DNA of 64,000 bases from Stomorhina lunata (Eukaryota; Arthropoda; Insecta; Diptera; Rhiniidae): the NCBI GenBank assembly GCA_933228675.1, contig OW121741.1:77657387-77721386 (forward strand). Reading direction: 5' to 3'. Made by a program: the position numbers and the translations under genes. A model generated the notes under the pieces. It was not told the origin of the DNA and did not search any database. It was given only the letters and a program-made list of their open reading frames with translations. This document shows positions 12,206 through 25,149 of this stretch, in pieces; positions within the stretch are counted from its first letter, which is position 1, and every line of letters begins with the position of its first letter.

Positions 12206-15200
12206 CTTCTTCTTCTTTCGTTATCCTTGACTCCCAGTCGAGCATAGGGCCTCAATCATCCTTTTATATCGAACTCTATTGCGAGATGTTAGGCATACAT
12301 CATTCCGTGAATAGTTTGCTGCTTGTAACTCTGCATCAATTTACCTTCTCCACGTTCTAGCAGGTGCACCAACACGACGGCCGCTTCCTTGTGGATTCCA
12401 ACAAAGCGCTTGTCGAGCAATGTTGGTATTTGGCCTTCGTAGTGTGTGGCCTATCCACCGCCATTTCCGTTGACATACCTCTATAGAAGAAGGGATTTGG
12501 TTTGTAGCGTTTAGTAGATCTTCATTTCTTATGCGATTTGGCCATCATATATTAGGAATTTGCCGCAAGCATTTGTTTGCAAAGGTTTGTAGGCGCTTAT
12601 CGATGACATTTGTGCGTTTCCAAGTTTCGCAGCCGTAATAGAAGATGGACTTGACATTCGAGTTATATATTCGTAACTTAGTTGTTGTTGATATTTGCCG
12701 AGATTTCCAAATAGCTCGGAGAAGGCCGAATGCAGATTTTGTCTTATTAATACGCGATTCAATATCCTTGTCGGCGCCACCTTTTGTAGATACCAAACTA
12801 CCAAGATAATTAAAGGTACCTACACATCCAATAACCTCGTTATCCATATCGATATGTGGCGACGGGTTTGCGCCATAGCCTCCAGGCATAATCTTTGTCT
12901 TGTAAATATTGATTTCCAGCCCAGCTGCCCGAGATTCAACAGTAATAGCGCTAGTGTTTTCTTGAAGGTGGCCTGAGCTTTGGCTTAGTAGACATACGTC
13001 ATCGGCGTATTCCAAGTCCTAGAGTTGTTTAAAGGGTGTCCATTGGATACCATGTCTACCATTCAGTGCCGCGCGCATTATATTGTCGATGACAAGAATA
13101 AAAAGTATGGGTGATAAGATACATCCTTGTCTTACTAAAGCAGTAACTTCGAACGGATTAGACAAGTTACCTTTATGTAGAACTCGGCATTTAAAGTCCA
13201 AGTACATTGCCTGAATTAAGTTCAGAATTTTCGTCGGCATGTTACTATTTTCTAAAATTATCCATAGATAGCTCCTATTGACACTGTCGAAGGCCTTCAT
13301 AAAGTCGATAAACGCTAGGTAAATGGGGGTGCGGAATTCATTACATTGTTCCAGTACTGTTCTTACTGTGTTGATTAGATCAACACAAGACCTTATCTCT
13401 CGAAACCCAAACTGATTTTCGCGAAGTGTTTCAGAAACTGCGTCAGACGTTCTATTCAAAATTACTCGGCTTAGTATTTTGCTCGGTATTGGAAGAAGTG
13501 TTATTCCCTTGTAGTTATTGCAGTCTTTGGAGTCACCCTTGTTTGGTATTTTGACTAGTATACCTTCATTCCAGGAGGCTGGCAGAGCTTCCTCCTCCCA
13601 TATTTTACGTACAAATGGGTACCACTGTCTCGCCGATCCTTCAACATCACATAAAAGCATAAAGCTGATATATTGTCATTGCCCGGGGCCTTGTTGCGCT
13701 TGAGGCATTCTTTTACTTCTTATATTGTTGCTGCGCAGTCTGAAATTCCATTGAATAAACAGTCATGTTTGGTTTCATTTTGCACTTCCGTCAGCGCTTC
13801 TAATCCAGTGGGATTGTTTAATGTTGACTGGAAGTGTTCCATCCATCGTATTAATTGTTCTTCCGGGGTTGAGAGAAGTGTACCGCTACTTGTTTAACCA
13901 GGTCCCATGTTGCTTTGGTGAGCCATACTTTCCTTTTTTGGTCTTTAAAACCTAACGTTTGTTGACCAACCTCATTGTACGTATGAGTGAAACACCTTCC
14001 AATTTCGTTTACACTAGCGTTGTTGTTGTTTACAACATTTGGAAGCCGATTCCTTATGGATGTAATAAAGGCAGTTCGATGTCGCTCTGATTCCAGTTTT
14101 CCAACATAAATTTTTCGATCGGCTTTTGCCGTTTCAGACCTCAGAGCCGCTACTATCAGTCGAACTTTAGATATAACTAAGTGGTGGTCGCTGTTTATAT
14201 CTGATCCGCGCCTCGAGCGTACATCAAGTAAAGATGATCGCCACTTTGAGTTGATCAAAATGTGATCAATTTGGTTCTTGGTGACACCGTTCGGCGATAT
14301 CCAAGTTATTTTATGGAGCTTATGAGGAACCAGTTTCCTTTCATAGCATAGTTCGATTAATCTTTCTCCGTTATCGTTTCTTACTCCTACACGGTGCTTA
14401 CCAATGTAGTGTTCCAAATCGGTGTTGTTTAAGCCAACTTTGGCGTTAAAGTCGTCCAGTATCACAGTAATATCACAATTATGTACATTACTGTTCATCC
14501 AACTGCGAAATACATTGTACAATTCGTCTTTGTCGTTTTCAGATTGGATTTCAGTAGCAGCGTAGACATTGATGATTATCATATTACGAGCTTTAGTCTT
14601 AAGTTTTATTGCCACTAGCCTCTCGTTGATAGGATACCATGCTATCATGGCTTTAGCTATTCTTTTAGTCATCAGAAAGCCCACACCCCTACTATGCTCA
14701 TCAACCTCCGGACGACCGGAGTAAAGAAACACAGTATTTTCGTTCCGAACTTCCCCTTTCCCTGTCCATCTTGCTTTTTGCACCGCCAGCATTTCAACTC
14801 AACATTTCACGCCTTAGTTGTTCTAGATTCCCAGTTTCGTATAGCGTGCGTACGTTCCATGTCGCAAACTTTAAACTTTCTGTCATGTCTATATTAGTTT
14901 TTATAGTTCGATTTCTTTGGATAGAATTGGTTTAATTCATCAGGATATTCTTGCATAGATTAGGCACCTCCAAAATCCTTGTGCCAGCTGCCGTAGCAGG
15001 GGGATTTCTCGCTTGATTATACCTTGGAGTAGTATATTCTGTAATGTTGTTTCTTTCCATGCTTAAAACATCGTAAGTGCTAAGTCGATGGGTGATGGTT
15101 CCAAGACACAAGCCACGTTTGTACAGCGAGCCTCTCGATCCTAGACAGAAGCCCGCTTGCAGCCCTAAATAACATATTGAACAGACGCTACAGTTTTGTA

Positions 15201-15405
15201 CTTTACCAAGTACAATTATCTTGGACCTTTAGACCAATTACGTCGAAATGGCTCCAAGATAGCTCCCCCTCACGTTAGCCCTGACCTAGAATCCCACTCG
15301 AATTGTTTACCACATCTTCAACTAGGTTGCTCAGGTTTCCAGGATGTACCGCGAGGAGATGTAAGTAGGAATTGAATACAGTTATTACCTGTTACCATTT
15401 AATTT
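12206..15405 (-). mobile_element. Near-complete RTE-like non-LTR retrotransposon inserted in a Helitron-like repeat
   Basis: From ~14885 down, the frame opens with MTESLKFATWNVRTLYETGN, the start of an APE-type endonuclease. It shifts frame near 14790 and continues through GVGFLMTKR, DDFNAKVG, NQIDHILIN and SDHHLV (to 13851). Reverse transcriptase follows in broken frames (13660-12529): NYKGITLLPIPSKILS, FGFREIRS, FIDFMKAFDSVNRSYL, VRQGCILSPILF, YADDVCLLS (~13005), GCETWKRT. A 5' leader of about 500 bp reaches ~15400. The endonuclease plus RT order and the A/G-rich 3' tail fit the RTE group. At least three frameshifts make it inactive. The exact clade is inferred. Confidence 0.8.
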
Positions 15406-15409
15406 TGTA

Positions 15410-15832
15410 ATTTTTTTTTTGTAATTTTCAGTGGCGCCACCTGTCGAAAATTAGTTTTACAAACTTAAAAACCTTCGCCGGCTTATCCGCAACATCTTCC
15501 CTAAAGAGCATAACATAATCAAATGTAAAGACATTAATTAGTTTTAAAGTTATAACATTACTAATTTGTTCCGCTTTTTATCCCCTAATTTCAAAAAAGT
15601 TCCATATGCATATTTGGTACTTCTTTGGTACGAATTGTATTCAGTACATTTTATTAAAAGGCAAATACGTGTTCAGTATATCTTCCACATCCATTGACAG
15701 CAGTACAAATGTTCTTTTCTATATTCTTTGGTTTAAAAAATAAGAGTTGGTTAAAAAAGTACCAAAAAAACTTTTTTACATCCATAGTTTCAGAAAAGTA
15801 CCATATTTCTTGCTGCTCCTTTGACATTTCTC
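15410..15832 (-). mobile_element. Helitron-like element X2, second part
   Basis: Resumes at GTGGCGCCACCTGTCG and runs through the same T- and C-rich blocks as the full X copies. It ends without the (TA)n start where a mariner relic begins. Confidence 0.6.
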
Positions 15833-15834
15833 TT

Positions 15835-17390
15835 CAGTAAGGTTTGCCATTTCATGATGGAAAGATATATGAGCCAACAACGAGTCGAAATGTTAAACAT
15901 TTACTACCGAAATTCAGAGTCAGTGGCCTCAACGTTAAGAGCGTGAATCATCTGCAGCAATGAGGCTCATTTCTGGCTGAATGACTTCGTCAATAAACAT
16001 ATATGCGTTATTGGTTAGGCAGCAATCCACACGTTCTCCTTGAGACATTTGTGCGGTTTATGGGTCGGCGGCGTCATTGGGCCTTACTTCTTCAGTGATG
16101 ATCAAGACCGACAAGTTACTGTGAATGGGAATTGCTATCGTTCAATGATAACCGAATATATTTGACCCCAAAGGATGATATGGACTTAGAGGAAATATGG
16201 TTCCAACAGAACGGCGCCATAAGCCACACAGCGTATGTCACGATCTATTTATTGAACTACTTCCAGACTATTTCCAGTGGGGCTACGTCAAGTCTATAGT
16301 CTGTGTCAACAAGTCAGCGACGATTGATAAACTTCGTACGAATATCGAACGTGAAATTGCAGCAGTATCGTCCAATTTATGCTTGAAACCCATCGAAAAT
16401 TGGGTTCAGCGTCTGGACGTTTGCAAGCGTGCCCGTGGTGGCCATGCAAAAGAAATTTAGTTCCATATATAATGGCATCAAATGTGCTATATTACAGGAA
16501 TAACTCGTTCTCCAAGTTTAAAGAACGTATTATCTCGCAATATTATCTAGTCGATTGGCCGCCTCTGTCATGTGATTTGACGCAGTTAGACTATTTCCTG
16601 TGGGGCTACGTCAAGACTATGGTCTATGTCAACAAGCCAGCGACGATTGATGAACTTCGTACGAATATCGAATATGAAATTGCAGCAGTATCGGCCAATT
16701 TATGCTAAAAAACCATCGAAAATTCTGGACTTCTGCAAGCGTGCCCGGTGGCCATGCAAAAGAAATCGAGTTCCATACATAATGGCATCAAACTTGCTTT
16801 TACAGGAATAACAAGTTCTCCAAGTTTGGAGAACGTGTAATCTCACGATATGATATAGTCGATTGGCCGCTTCGGTCGTGCGATTTGACGCCGTCAGACT
16901 ATTTCCTGTGGGGCTACGTCAAGACTATGGTCTATGTCAACAAGCCAGCGATGATTGATGAACTTCGTACAAATATCGAACATGAAATTGCAGCAGTATC
17001 GGCCAATTTATGCTAGAAAACCATCGAAAATTGGGTTCAGCGTCTGGACTTTTGCAAGCATGCCCGTGGTGGCCATGCAAAAGAAATTTAGTTCCATATA
17101 TAATGTCATTAAACGTGCTATAATACAGGAATAACTCGTTCTCCAAGTTTGGAGAACGTGTTATCTCACGATATGATCTAGTCGATTGGCCGCCTCGGTC
17201 GTGCGATTTGACGCCGTTAGACTATTTCCTGTGGGACTACGTCAAGACTATGGTCTATATCAACAAGCCAGCGACGATTGATGAACTTCGTACGAATGTC
17301 GAATATGAAATTGCGGCAGTACCGGCCAATTTATGCTAGAAAACCATCGAAAATTGGGTTCAGCGTCTGGACTTCTGCAAGCGTTGATTT
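15835..17390 (+). mobile_element. DD41D mariner relic whose 3' part is tandemly amplified
   Basis: Plus-strand relics of a mariner transposase start near 15850 (ERYMSQQRVEMLNIYYRNSE). They continue with CGLWVGGVIGPYFF-type sequence (~16055) and IWFQQNGAISHTA (~16195). From ~16265 the 3' end of the gene (WPP..CDLT..DYFLWGYVKTMVYVNKPATIDELRTNIE) is repeated about four times in head-to-tail order, with GTGGGG anchors about 16277, 16600, 16908 and 17230 (steps of roughly 307-322 bp). Each unit has its own stops and indels, so no transposase can be made. Confidence 0.75.
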
Positions 17391-18250
17391 CTACCAAGGC
17401 TATACTTGATCTGAGTTTTCTGATTTAAATTAAGTTCTTTTCTCTATAATTCCTGAAAATATTGCTTACATTTTTATGATATAATACCTTTATATCGTGC
17501 GTGTGAGGCCTTCAATACATTTAGAAGTCAGACACAAAATTTAATAAATATACACTCAGTAACAAAATTACAGTATTCTCCCGATTTTTTTAAGTATGTT
17601 AAATTGTAGCGTCTTGATTTTGAAGTGTTTCTGCTAATATTCCAGTAGGATTTCCTGAATTCTCATACATAACTCTCGTTGGTCTACCTTTCAGAAGCTA
17701 CAAACAGGCATACTAAGTCGGCACTCTTATGGATTCTGAGTTTTTTTTAGAAATTCTGAAATAATAGAATCAAATCCAAAAATTTTCGAAAACGTACTGA
17801 ACCACAACATCTCCAATTTGAATGAAATTTTGTATATACATTCTCCTAGCTCCTACATTTTTTTAGAGATTTACAAAATTTTGAATTTCGCATTGGTTCA
17901 GATTTTATGGAGGCTTAAATTTCGTGATTTACAAGATTTATCTTTTCATTTCAGAGTATGTCCTATAGTTGACCGATAGCTAAAGCTATAGGCATACAAA
18001 ATGGGTGTTTTGAAAAAATATTATTAGCAGAACGGATTTCGAAAAGCCATTAAATCGAAACACAAGAGAAATTCAAAACTTTGATTGTATGCCCTGGGAA
18101 AAGGTATATGCAAAATTCTATCGAAATCGGAGATGGTGAGGTTCAAAATTTGTATTTTTCGTTCGAAAAATTTTGAGTTCACCCAATAGTTATAAAATTA
18201 GAAACTAATTTCCGAATTATAATTCTTTTCATATATATCTAGTATCAAAA
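17391..18250. other. Intergenic AT-rich sequence between mariner relic and TEP-B
   Basis: No reading frame, RNA gene or repeat family shared with the rest of the window could be recognised. Confidence 0.4.
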
Positions 18251-18257
18251 AACATCT

Positions 18258-18263
18258 TTTATT
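18258..18263 (-). terminator. TEP-B polyadenylation signal
   Basis: AATAAA on the minus strand about 20 bp after the stop, inside a 3' flank closely similar to that of TEP-A. Confidence 0.5.
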
Positions 18264-18283
18264 TTATTTCCATTTAAATAAAT

Positions 18284-21200
18284 TTACAAATTATAAAATT
18301 CCGTATTTGATCGAGTCAAGTTGTAGGAATCATACATTATAATAGCAGCCGGTTTCAGCAACATTATCTCATTCGTTTTATCTGCCGGAATCTCTAGACA
18401 ATGTTCAGTATTTGCCTTTAGTTTATCCAAATATAAAATTATTTTGGTTTCAAGATTTTTCGTTTCAATCTTCTGAACCAAATTATTATTTTTTAAAGAT
18501 TTATTATGTTCTGCCTCCGATCTATAACCAGAGGGTAAATTAACTTCCATTATTATCATATTGGTTACTTCGTTTAGGTTTCCAGAGTCGGGCTGATAAG
18601 TGAAACAGATTTTCAAAATAAGCTCTTCTGAATTTTTAAACATCGGCTGGGCTTTGATTTTAAAATGATGAAATTTGTTCTCACTATTGATATTATATTG
18701 TTGATTGAGTTGTACCAAGGAGGCACCAGTGCCCTCCATTTCGAAAGTAATCTGACGTGTGGATTTGGGTAGCTAAAAAACAAGGTATAGCAGTTTAGAA
18801 GTTGTTAGTGTCAAAACTTTGAGCAATACATTTACCTCATATTGCTGCATATCCAAAAAATTTTTGGAATCCACATGTATTACATCATTTGCCATGTCAT
18901 TGCCCTCCTGATCTTTGGCCTTATAAGAAATTTGTAAACTCGCATTTTGTAAATTTTTATATTTTTCCGAGAATTTCACTAAAGCCTCCATTCCTACAAC
19001 CGTATCAAAGGAACATGTGAATCCTCCATTGGCATTGCGCTTTTGGATAAGCCATTTTAAAATGGAGGTATGATCTCCAGCTGTATCTAAGAGACTTAAG
19101 GCAGCATTAGCTGTAATTTCAATATCATTGGCTACATTTTGATCATTAGCCGTCCACCATTTGAGACCATTCTCCTCTTTACTCAGGGCTTTTAGCTGAT
19201 CTATAAGAGTTTTGGTATTTTTATGTTCAGCTGCTCTTACTGCATTTGCTATTAGGGTTAATACATAAAGATCGTCCATGTTATTCAAATTTGAATTTAA
19301 AAATTCTAGCCCATTTTGTATATTTTGCTGATATTTAGAGGCGTATTTCTGAAATTGAACTTAGTTGACCTACAAATAATTTGATGTATAAATATTTTTC
19401 ACTTACTTGATCCTCCAAAAATGCCATTAATATAAATGCCGTCAGTCCATATTCATTCCGATGTTTAGTATCTAGTAGATAGCCCGTAAATGGAAACTCT
19501 CCATTTGGTTTTTGCTGATCTGCTAAATATTGCAAGGCTGTGTTAATTACTTCCTCTTCAATTTCAATAAATTCTGAAGCTTTAATAAAGTAACGCACTA
19601 AATAGGCCGTAAGCCAAGTACTGGGCTCTTCATCGGTTCCCATACCAAAAACACTATAGCCACCATTATCATGACGGTATGAGAGCTGTTGTTGGTAGGA
19701 AACTTCTATTGAGTTACGCAAACTCTCTACCAAATCCTTTTCTTTCGATAACTTGCCATTGGCCTTCAGATATTGTAAGACCAAAACGCTGGGAGCAAAA
19801 TTAACCATATTTTGCTCACAACTACCGGAGGGAATTTGTATTAAATCATCAAAATTCTCTATTGTAGGTACCAGAAAATGACCACCAACTGAAAAGGTAT
19901 AATAATCCGAATCGGGTACACTGTCTTCGGGTTCTTTGATACTATACGACGAAGATATTTTCTCTCCTTTAGGAATACTTAAATACGAAGCCTGATTGAT
20001 TTGTTTTGGTACACCCTCCGGCTCCACTTTAAGCTGTTGTATAACAGCATCTGAATACATAGAACTAGAAGCTGTTACCCTCAGGTCAATATCTCCCGCT
20101 TTAATGGGATTTATAAGAAAATTTACAGTTTCAGCTTTATCTGCGGGTACAGTAATGCATTTGATTTGTTGCTTTTCTTCTAGAGATTTTTCCACACCTT
20201 CCACTTTTGATTCCATAAAATAGAAATCTTGATCGTTATTATATAGCACAACTTCTGTTTCGAGATCCTGTTTGTGATAATTGAATATTGTTATGGGTAT
20301 CGAGACAATTTCTCCACGTTTTACTGAGTAGGGCAGATTGAGGGAGATAAAAAAGTTTTGTATGGTAGTTATATCGGTGGGTCCATTGACTATACCAAAA
20401 CCTGTTTTATTGTTATTCGAAAAAGCTGTTACACGCCAAGTGGTTATGGCATCGGGTATGGGTAAAGTTAATTGGGTGGTAGATTCATTACTGTACGAAA
20501 GAGGTATATGTTTCTTAGGTTTGCTTAAATTTATTTTATAGTACTTACATCCAATAATTATCAAATATCCATGTTTCCGGAAACTTTTTACGAAAGCGAT
20601 ATAATTTTGGTGCCAGTGCCTTGGCAAGTGGAGGAGCTGTTAAATTACGCTTTAATATTGCTATTAGTTTAAAAATCATTAAATTTACTTACGAAAAGCA
20701 GACTCAAATGGATAGTGAGCATTGGTTAAGGTTATGAGACCAGATATTAGGCCTGGATATACGGTAGCGAATAGGGGAGTATACGAAACTTCGTTATTTA
20801 GCTCATATATAATTGGGTTCTTTGTTAAATCGTATGAGTTATCCAACAAATATACACCCAAGTCCACAGCCATCAGACTGACATATGATTTGGGTTGAGC
20901 ATTTATAGAAATTGTCACATTTTCTCCCGGTTTCACTTGCTTGGGAGCGCTCAGTGATATCTAGAAGAAAATTGTGTTAGTTTTTTTTCAAAGGTTTTTT
21001 GGGTTTTTAAGTCATGGTAAATTTTAGGTATTCATGTATTTTAGACACAATTAGTTCTATGGGCTAATTTAGCAGCAAAACTGTTTTGGTGTAACATGTT
21101 TGAGTCAAGCATGTACAGTGTGATCTGTGATTAGCAAGCGATACCTTGCGTTAATTACAATTTCTTGCTGGACTTGGCGAAATGTGGTTTCAACAAGACA

Positions 21201-24200
21201 TTCGTCACAACACGCGATAAATTGCCAATTTATAGCAAAGCTCGCTTAACAGTTTATTTCACTTTTGAACCGTTACATATCGTGGGCCTATATTTAATAC
21301 AGCCTATGAACCATTTTTATTTTTAAACACTTTTTATTGGAAAACTGTTCTTTTATACAAGAACATCTCATGTTATAAAAATCAGATAGAAAAAATCTAT
21401 TAAGGCAGTTATTGGCTTAACTATATTGTAGACCAAATATTGACTTCGATTAAAGTATTTTGGATATTGAATACTTTTTTGCCTCTCCTTAAAAAATTTT
21501 TATTTGGTTCATAGTCGGTATTGAATATAGGCTCACGATATACTTACTTGATTTTCAAATTCAAATGGAAAACTTAAAAGCATTTCCTCATAACGTAAAT
21601 TTCCCTTGTGAACGTAATACACATAAATAAAAGACCTTGGAATCATCTCAATAGAGGGCGTAATGCTTATGATGTGAGATTTTTGATTGGGTGGCACTTG
21701 GATATATTCCGTATGTATTAGACTAGCATGACCCATTAATGTGTACATCAAATAAGGTATATTAACAATGGAACTGACTTCAATAAGAACCGGTTTGCCC
21801 AGTTTAAGTCTGAAATTATATAAAGAATAGGTTAACTTACTCTATAATTTGAACTTAATTTAAATGAATCATACTTCTTATCCACCAATTTTAGACGACA
21901 ATAATATTCCCTATTATTTAACATTGAATTATCAGTTGTATAAATATTTGACAGTTTTCCTTTAGAATCCTTAAATTGAAATCTATGATCGTCATTTGGA
22001 TCATGTTCAAACTCAAATGTTGCAGCCCCATTTACATCCAAATAGGCCTCATAGGTTCTATTGCCATGCTGCATGGTAACCGGAGTCTTGCGATCTAAAA
22101 CTTTGGCTCCAGTCCAATGTTTCACATAAACTTTCAAGAGATAGGGCTTATTATTTTCAAACTCTATCTCACTTTCAGGTATTTCTAAATTATAATGTTG
22201 TTTCTGAATATAGATAGTCTGTTGCTCCGACTCAGTTCTACCCGTATACTTTTCGGTCAAACGTGCCTTAACAGAAAGACTATATGCTTTTTCCAAATCT
22301 TTCTCATTCTTTATATTAAAGTCGACATAACTTAAACCCTCGATATTGATTTGTTGACTCTGTAAAGGCTCCTTATAACTATTCCATAGCTCAATTGTGG
22401 CATTACCTGTCACATATTTATCAAATACATATTTTCCAAAGATCACAACTTTAATGTTGCCATCTTCCAAAACTATATTCGAAGGAGTTTTTAGATATAC
22501 ACTGAACTTTGGTAGTACATAGTTGGCTATGATGATAGTTTTTTGATTTGAATAATCATATCTTCCACGTAGAGCCACTTTAATTTGCCAAGACCCTTGG
22601 ACGGGTTGTTTGGACAAACGAAATTTGCCTGTAAAAACACCATTTGTCAGGGTAATTTTTCTGAATTGTTTGACACGAAGTCCATTTGGATCCTGAAAAA
22701 GAAAAATATGTAAAGATTTAGAAAGATTTCTTTAAAAGTTTTTCCCTTTATTTGGTCCTAAAAAGGAATTTAATAGAGGCTTAAAAGAGGCTGTTCATTA
22801 TATAATCAATTAATGCCAATATCAGGCTAGGCTTCATCTAATAGAAATTTTGTTTAACCGATTTTTTTAGCTAAATCTCGTAAGATCTCTTCAGGGGAGC
22901 TTTTTCCCAAAAATACTTATCAGCGTGTATCAATTGAACTTTTAAAGGTAAAGTCTCGGAGATTGGAGCCACCATACAAAATTTTATATAAAAAAATAAG
23001 AGATGGTATCATTGAACTTAGTACATTCATTGATTAAAAACAAGTAAGAAAGTGCTATAGTGGATCAAGCCCGACCATACGATACCCTTCACGACTAAGG
23101 TCAAAGCTGTTCTTTTTCCTGTATAAAGACAAATATTTGCTAAATTTTGCCATCATAAAAACATTTTCTCAAAACTTATATATTTAAGCTGTTTCCGTCA
23201 TTTGGACTTATATGAGAGCTAGGCTCAAATGTGGACCGATAATTTTGAAATTTGGCAAATTGATTACAGTTTTTACAAAAATTATGTATGTAAAATTATT
23301 ATAAAATAAACTCAAAATTGTCATTATCTTCAGATTTACGAGCGTTTTACTGATTTTTTCTCATTTAGTGCGTTTTGACAGAAGAATTTGTATAGAAGCT
23401 ATGGTCAAATGTGGACCGAAATTTGGTACAGGTATTTTGGCTTACATAAGCATAATATGGTTTAAATTTCATGAAAAAATATTGATTTTTGTGGCCAAAA
23501 TATAAATTCCGGGAAGTGGGATCTATGGGAGGTACCATAAATAATGGACCGATTTCGTCGAATTTCAATAACCATGGTCCCACTATCAAAAAATTATCTG
23601 TGCCAAATTTCATTAAATTATCTTAAGAGTTGCGAACTGTAGTTTGAATACATAGTTTACATGGGGGTCCAGACAGCCGTCCAGCCAGACGGATTGACAT
23701 CGCTAAATCGACTCAGAAAGTGATTCTAAGTCTATTGGTATTCCATAAATTAAGGTCTTAGACAAATATTTCTTTGCGTTACATACATCAGCAGAAACTT
23801 ATAATACCCTCTCCACCTATGGTGGTGAAGGGTATAAAAAGAACAACCAGTCCATTGTTTGTTCAGTCTTCCATACTAAGAAAATACTCATTCTTATGTA
23901 ATTTCCTAACTTTAGAAGTTATTGCCTTTAAACTTTGAAAAGCTTCTTATTTAACATAGAAATGAGTTCATACAAAATTAGGCAGGATAGGAACAGGGAG
24001 AACTTTGTACCTCTTGAAAAGTTAGAAAACGCGAATAGCGCCTGGTTCCAACATAAGCTATTTTTAAACTAGAGATGAGTAACTAGTCCCCTCTACCTTG
24101 AAAACATTGCTAAAAGGTATTCGAAAAAACGACAACATTAGCAATTGGATAATCGGATGCTTCTAAAAAATATATAATCAGAAACTTCTTTAACTGGTTC

Positions 24201-24794
24201 CGTCTCATACATATTAAAATAATTTTGATTAACTCACCAATATCTCCACATCAATCGGATCCTCTATTTTCAAAGGCCTTGTATGTTCATCCAATATCGA
24301 AACTCGAAAATTAACCCAATCTTGAGGTTTATATACAGCTCGATCGGTTTGTATGTAGATCTTTGGACCGTAATCTTCATCTTTGTTTAAATAGCTTTCA
24401 TTTTTAAAACTCAAACCCTTAAGGCCCTCAACTTTAAGTTTATAACTGCCACCGCTAATTTTGTTTGGCATAAATTCTATAACTTTTGATTCATATGCTT
24501 TCAGTTCAACATCTCGGGTATCATTAAAACTAGGTCCCTCGATCGAAACACGCATAGAACAGGCCTCGGTAGCCTCGTGCAAAGTGGCCAGAACTGAATA
24601 TTTACGATATGATTTTAGAACACCAGGAGCATTGATGGTATAATAACTGTTTAATAGAAAATTAAGTATTTTAAATGAAATATTAAAATGCAGTACAAAT
24701 TTATAATTGCTTATCAAAAAAAATACCTGTTACCGGTAACAGTTAACACCAAACACTGCACGATCAGATACCGGTCAATCCAGTGACGCTTCAT
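18284..24794 (-). CDS. TEP-B: secreted thioester-containing-protein family member with displaced cysteine (GSCEQ)
   Basis: Exons: 24794-24727, 24646-24238, 22692-21875, 21809-21548, 20960-20693, 20636-20549, 20490-19407, 19348-18836, 18772-18284. They join into one frame of 1332 residues with the same phases as TEP-A. The start is MKRHWIDRYLIVQCLVL, a signal peptide. MG domains, the PPPLAKALAPKLYR bait-like exon, the FPETWIFDNYW strand, the TED and MG8 follow in order. TEP-B is the closest relative of TEP-A in the array, sharing PSGS before the motif, the RFRKKFPETW exon and similar 3' flanks. The motif reads G-S-C-E-Q: the canonical Cys position is Ser861, but the next residue is Cys862 (codon 19820-19818) in place of Gly. 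That register does not match the family consensus, so a thioester is not expected. The exon 3 donor is the weaker GTATGA, and a small TIR element sits seven bases inside intron 4. Confidence 0.9.
21160..21262 (+). mobile_element. Very short mariner-like trace in intron 4 of TEP-B
   Basis: A ~100-bp stretch reads GEMWFQQDIRHNTR, resembling the second-aspartate block of the DD41D mariners elsewhere in the window. Too short and degraded for more. Confidence 0.35.
21277..21541. mobile_element. 265-bp inverted-repeat element abutting the intron 4 donor of TEP-B
   Basis: Terminal inverted repeats of 36 bp (21277-21312 and 21506-21541) match at 32 of 36 positions and start ATATCGTG. The interior is AT-rich and non-coding. 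The right end stops at intron base +7, directly after the donor GTAAGT at 21547-21542. A MITE is the simplest reading. Confidence 0.65.
23040..23845 (+). mobile_element. Dispersed repeat Y, copy 1 (intron 2 of TEP-B)
   Basis: Begins ACAAGTAAGAAAGTGCTATA and ATACCCTTCACGAC, ends TATGGTGGTGAAGGGTATAA. The inner part has GTGGACCGAT blocks and a G/C-rich CCGTCCAGCCAGACGG stretch. ACCCTTCAC near one end and GTGAAGGGT at the other form a sub-terminal inverted pair. Non-coding and non-autonomous, class uncertain. Confidence 0.65.
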
Positions 24795-24850
24795 TCTATT
24801 AAATATTAGATTTTTCTAAGTGAATGTTTCAGAATGTTTCGCCGTATCCC

Positions 24851-24885
24851 ACAACCGTTTTGTTTACTAACAAATTTATAACTGA
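24851..24885 (-). promoter_or_regulatory. TEP-B core promoter: Inr + DPE
   Basis: TCAGTT sets +1 at 24883. GGTTGT at 24856-24851 occupies +28 to +33, an exact DPE match at the required spacing. The 5' UTR is 89 nt. The surrounding sequence is closely similar to TEP-A. Confidence 0.72.
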
Positions 24886-25149
24886 TTTAGAAAATAAACT
24901 TTAAGATCAAATATAAAGTGGATTTGTTGTAGAGTTTATAATTATAAAGTGAGAAATTATTAGACCGGCTATAGCACGTTCTTTCGATCGTTAACATTTC
25001 TCAGAGCAGATTTGTCAGGGAAATATCATAAATGCAAATATAATTTATATCAATATTACAGAATTCCTCTCAGTAGTTCTTAACAGATCTATGTTATAGC
25101 TGTAACATAAGTATGTTACTTCAAATGGTTCATATATCGGGTTAAAAAT

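Noticed and set aside
19996..20541. Plus-strand open frames opposite TEP exon 7 (also at 2489-2779, 46871-47104 and 63438-63743)
   Set aside because: Antisense shadows of conserved coding exons. They recur only because the sense exons are conserved.
24795..25000. NF-kB-type sites upstream of the TEP genes
   Set aside because: I looked for GGGRNNYYCC-like words near the promoters and saw no convincing conserved site. Not claimed.
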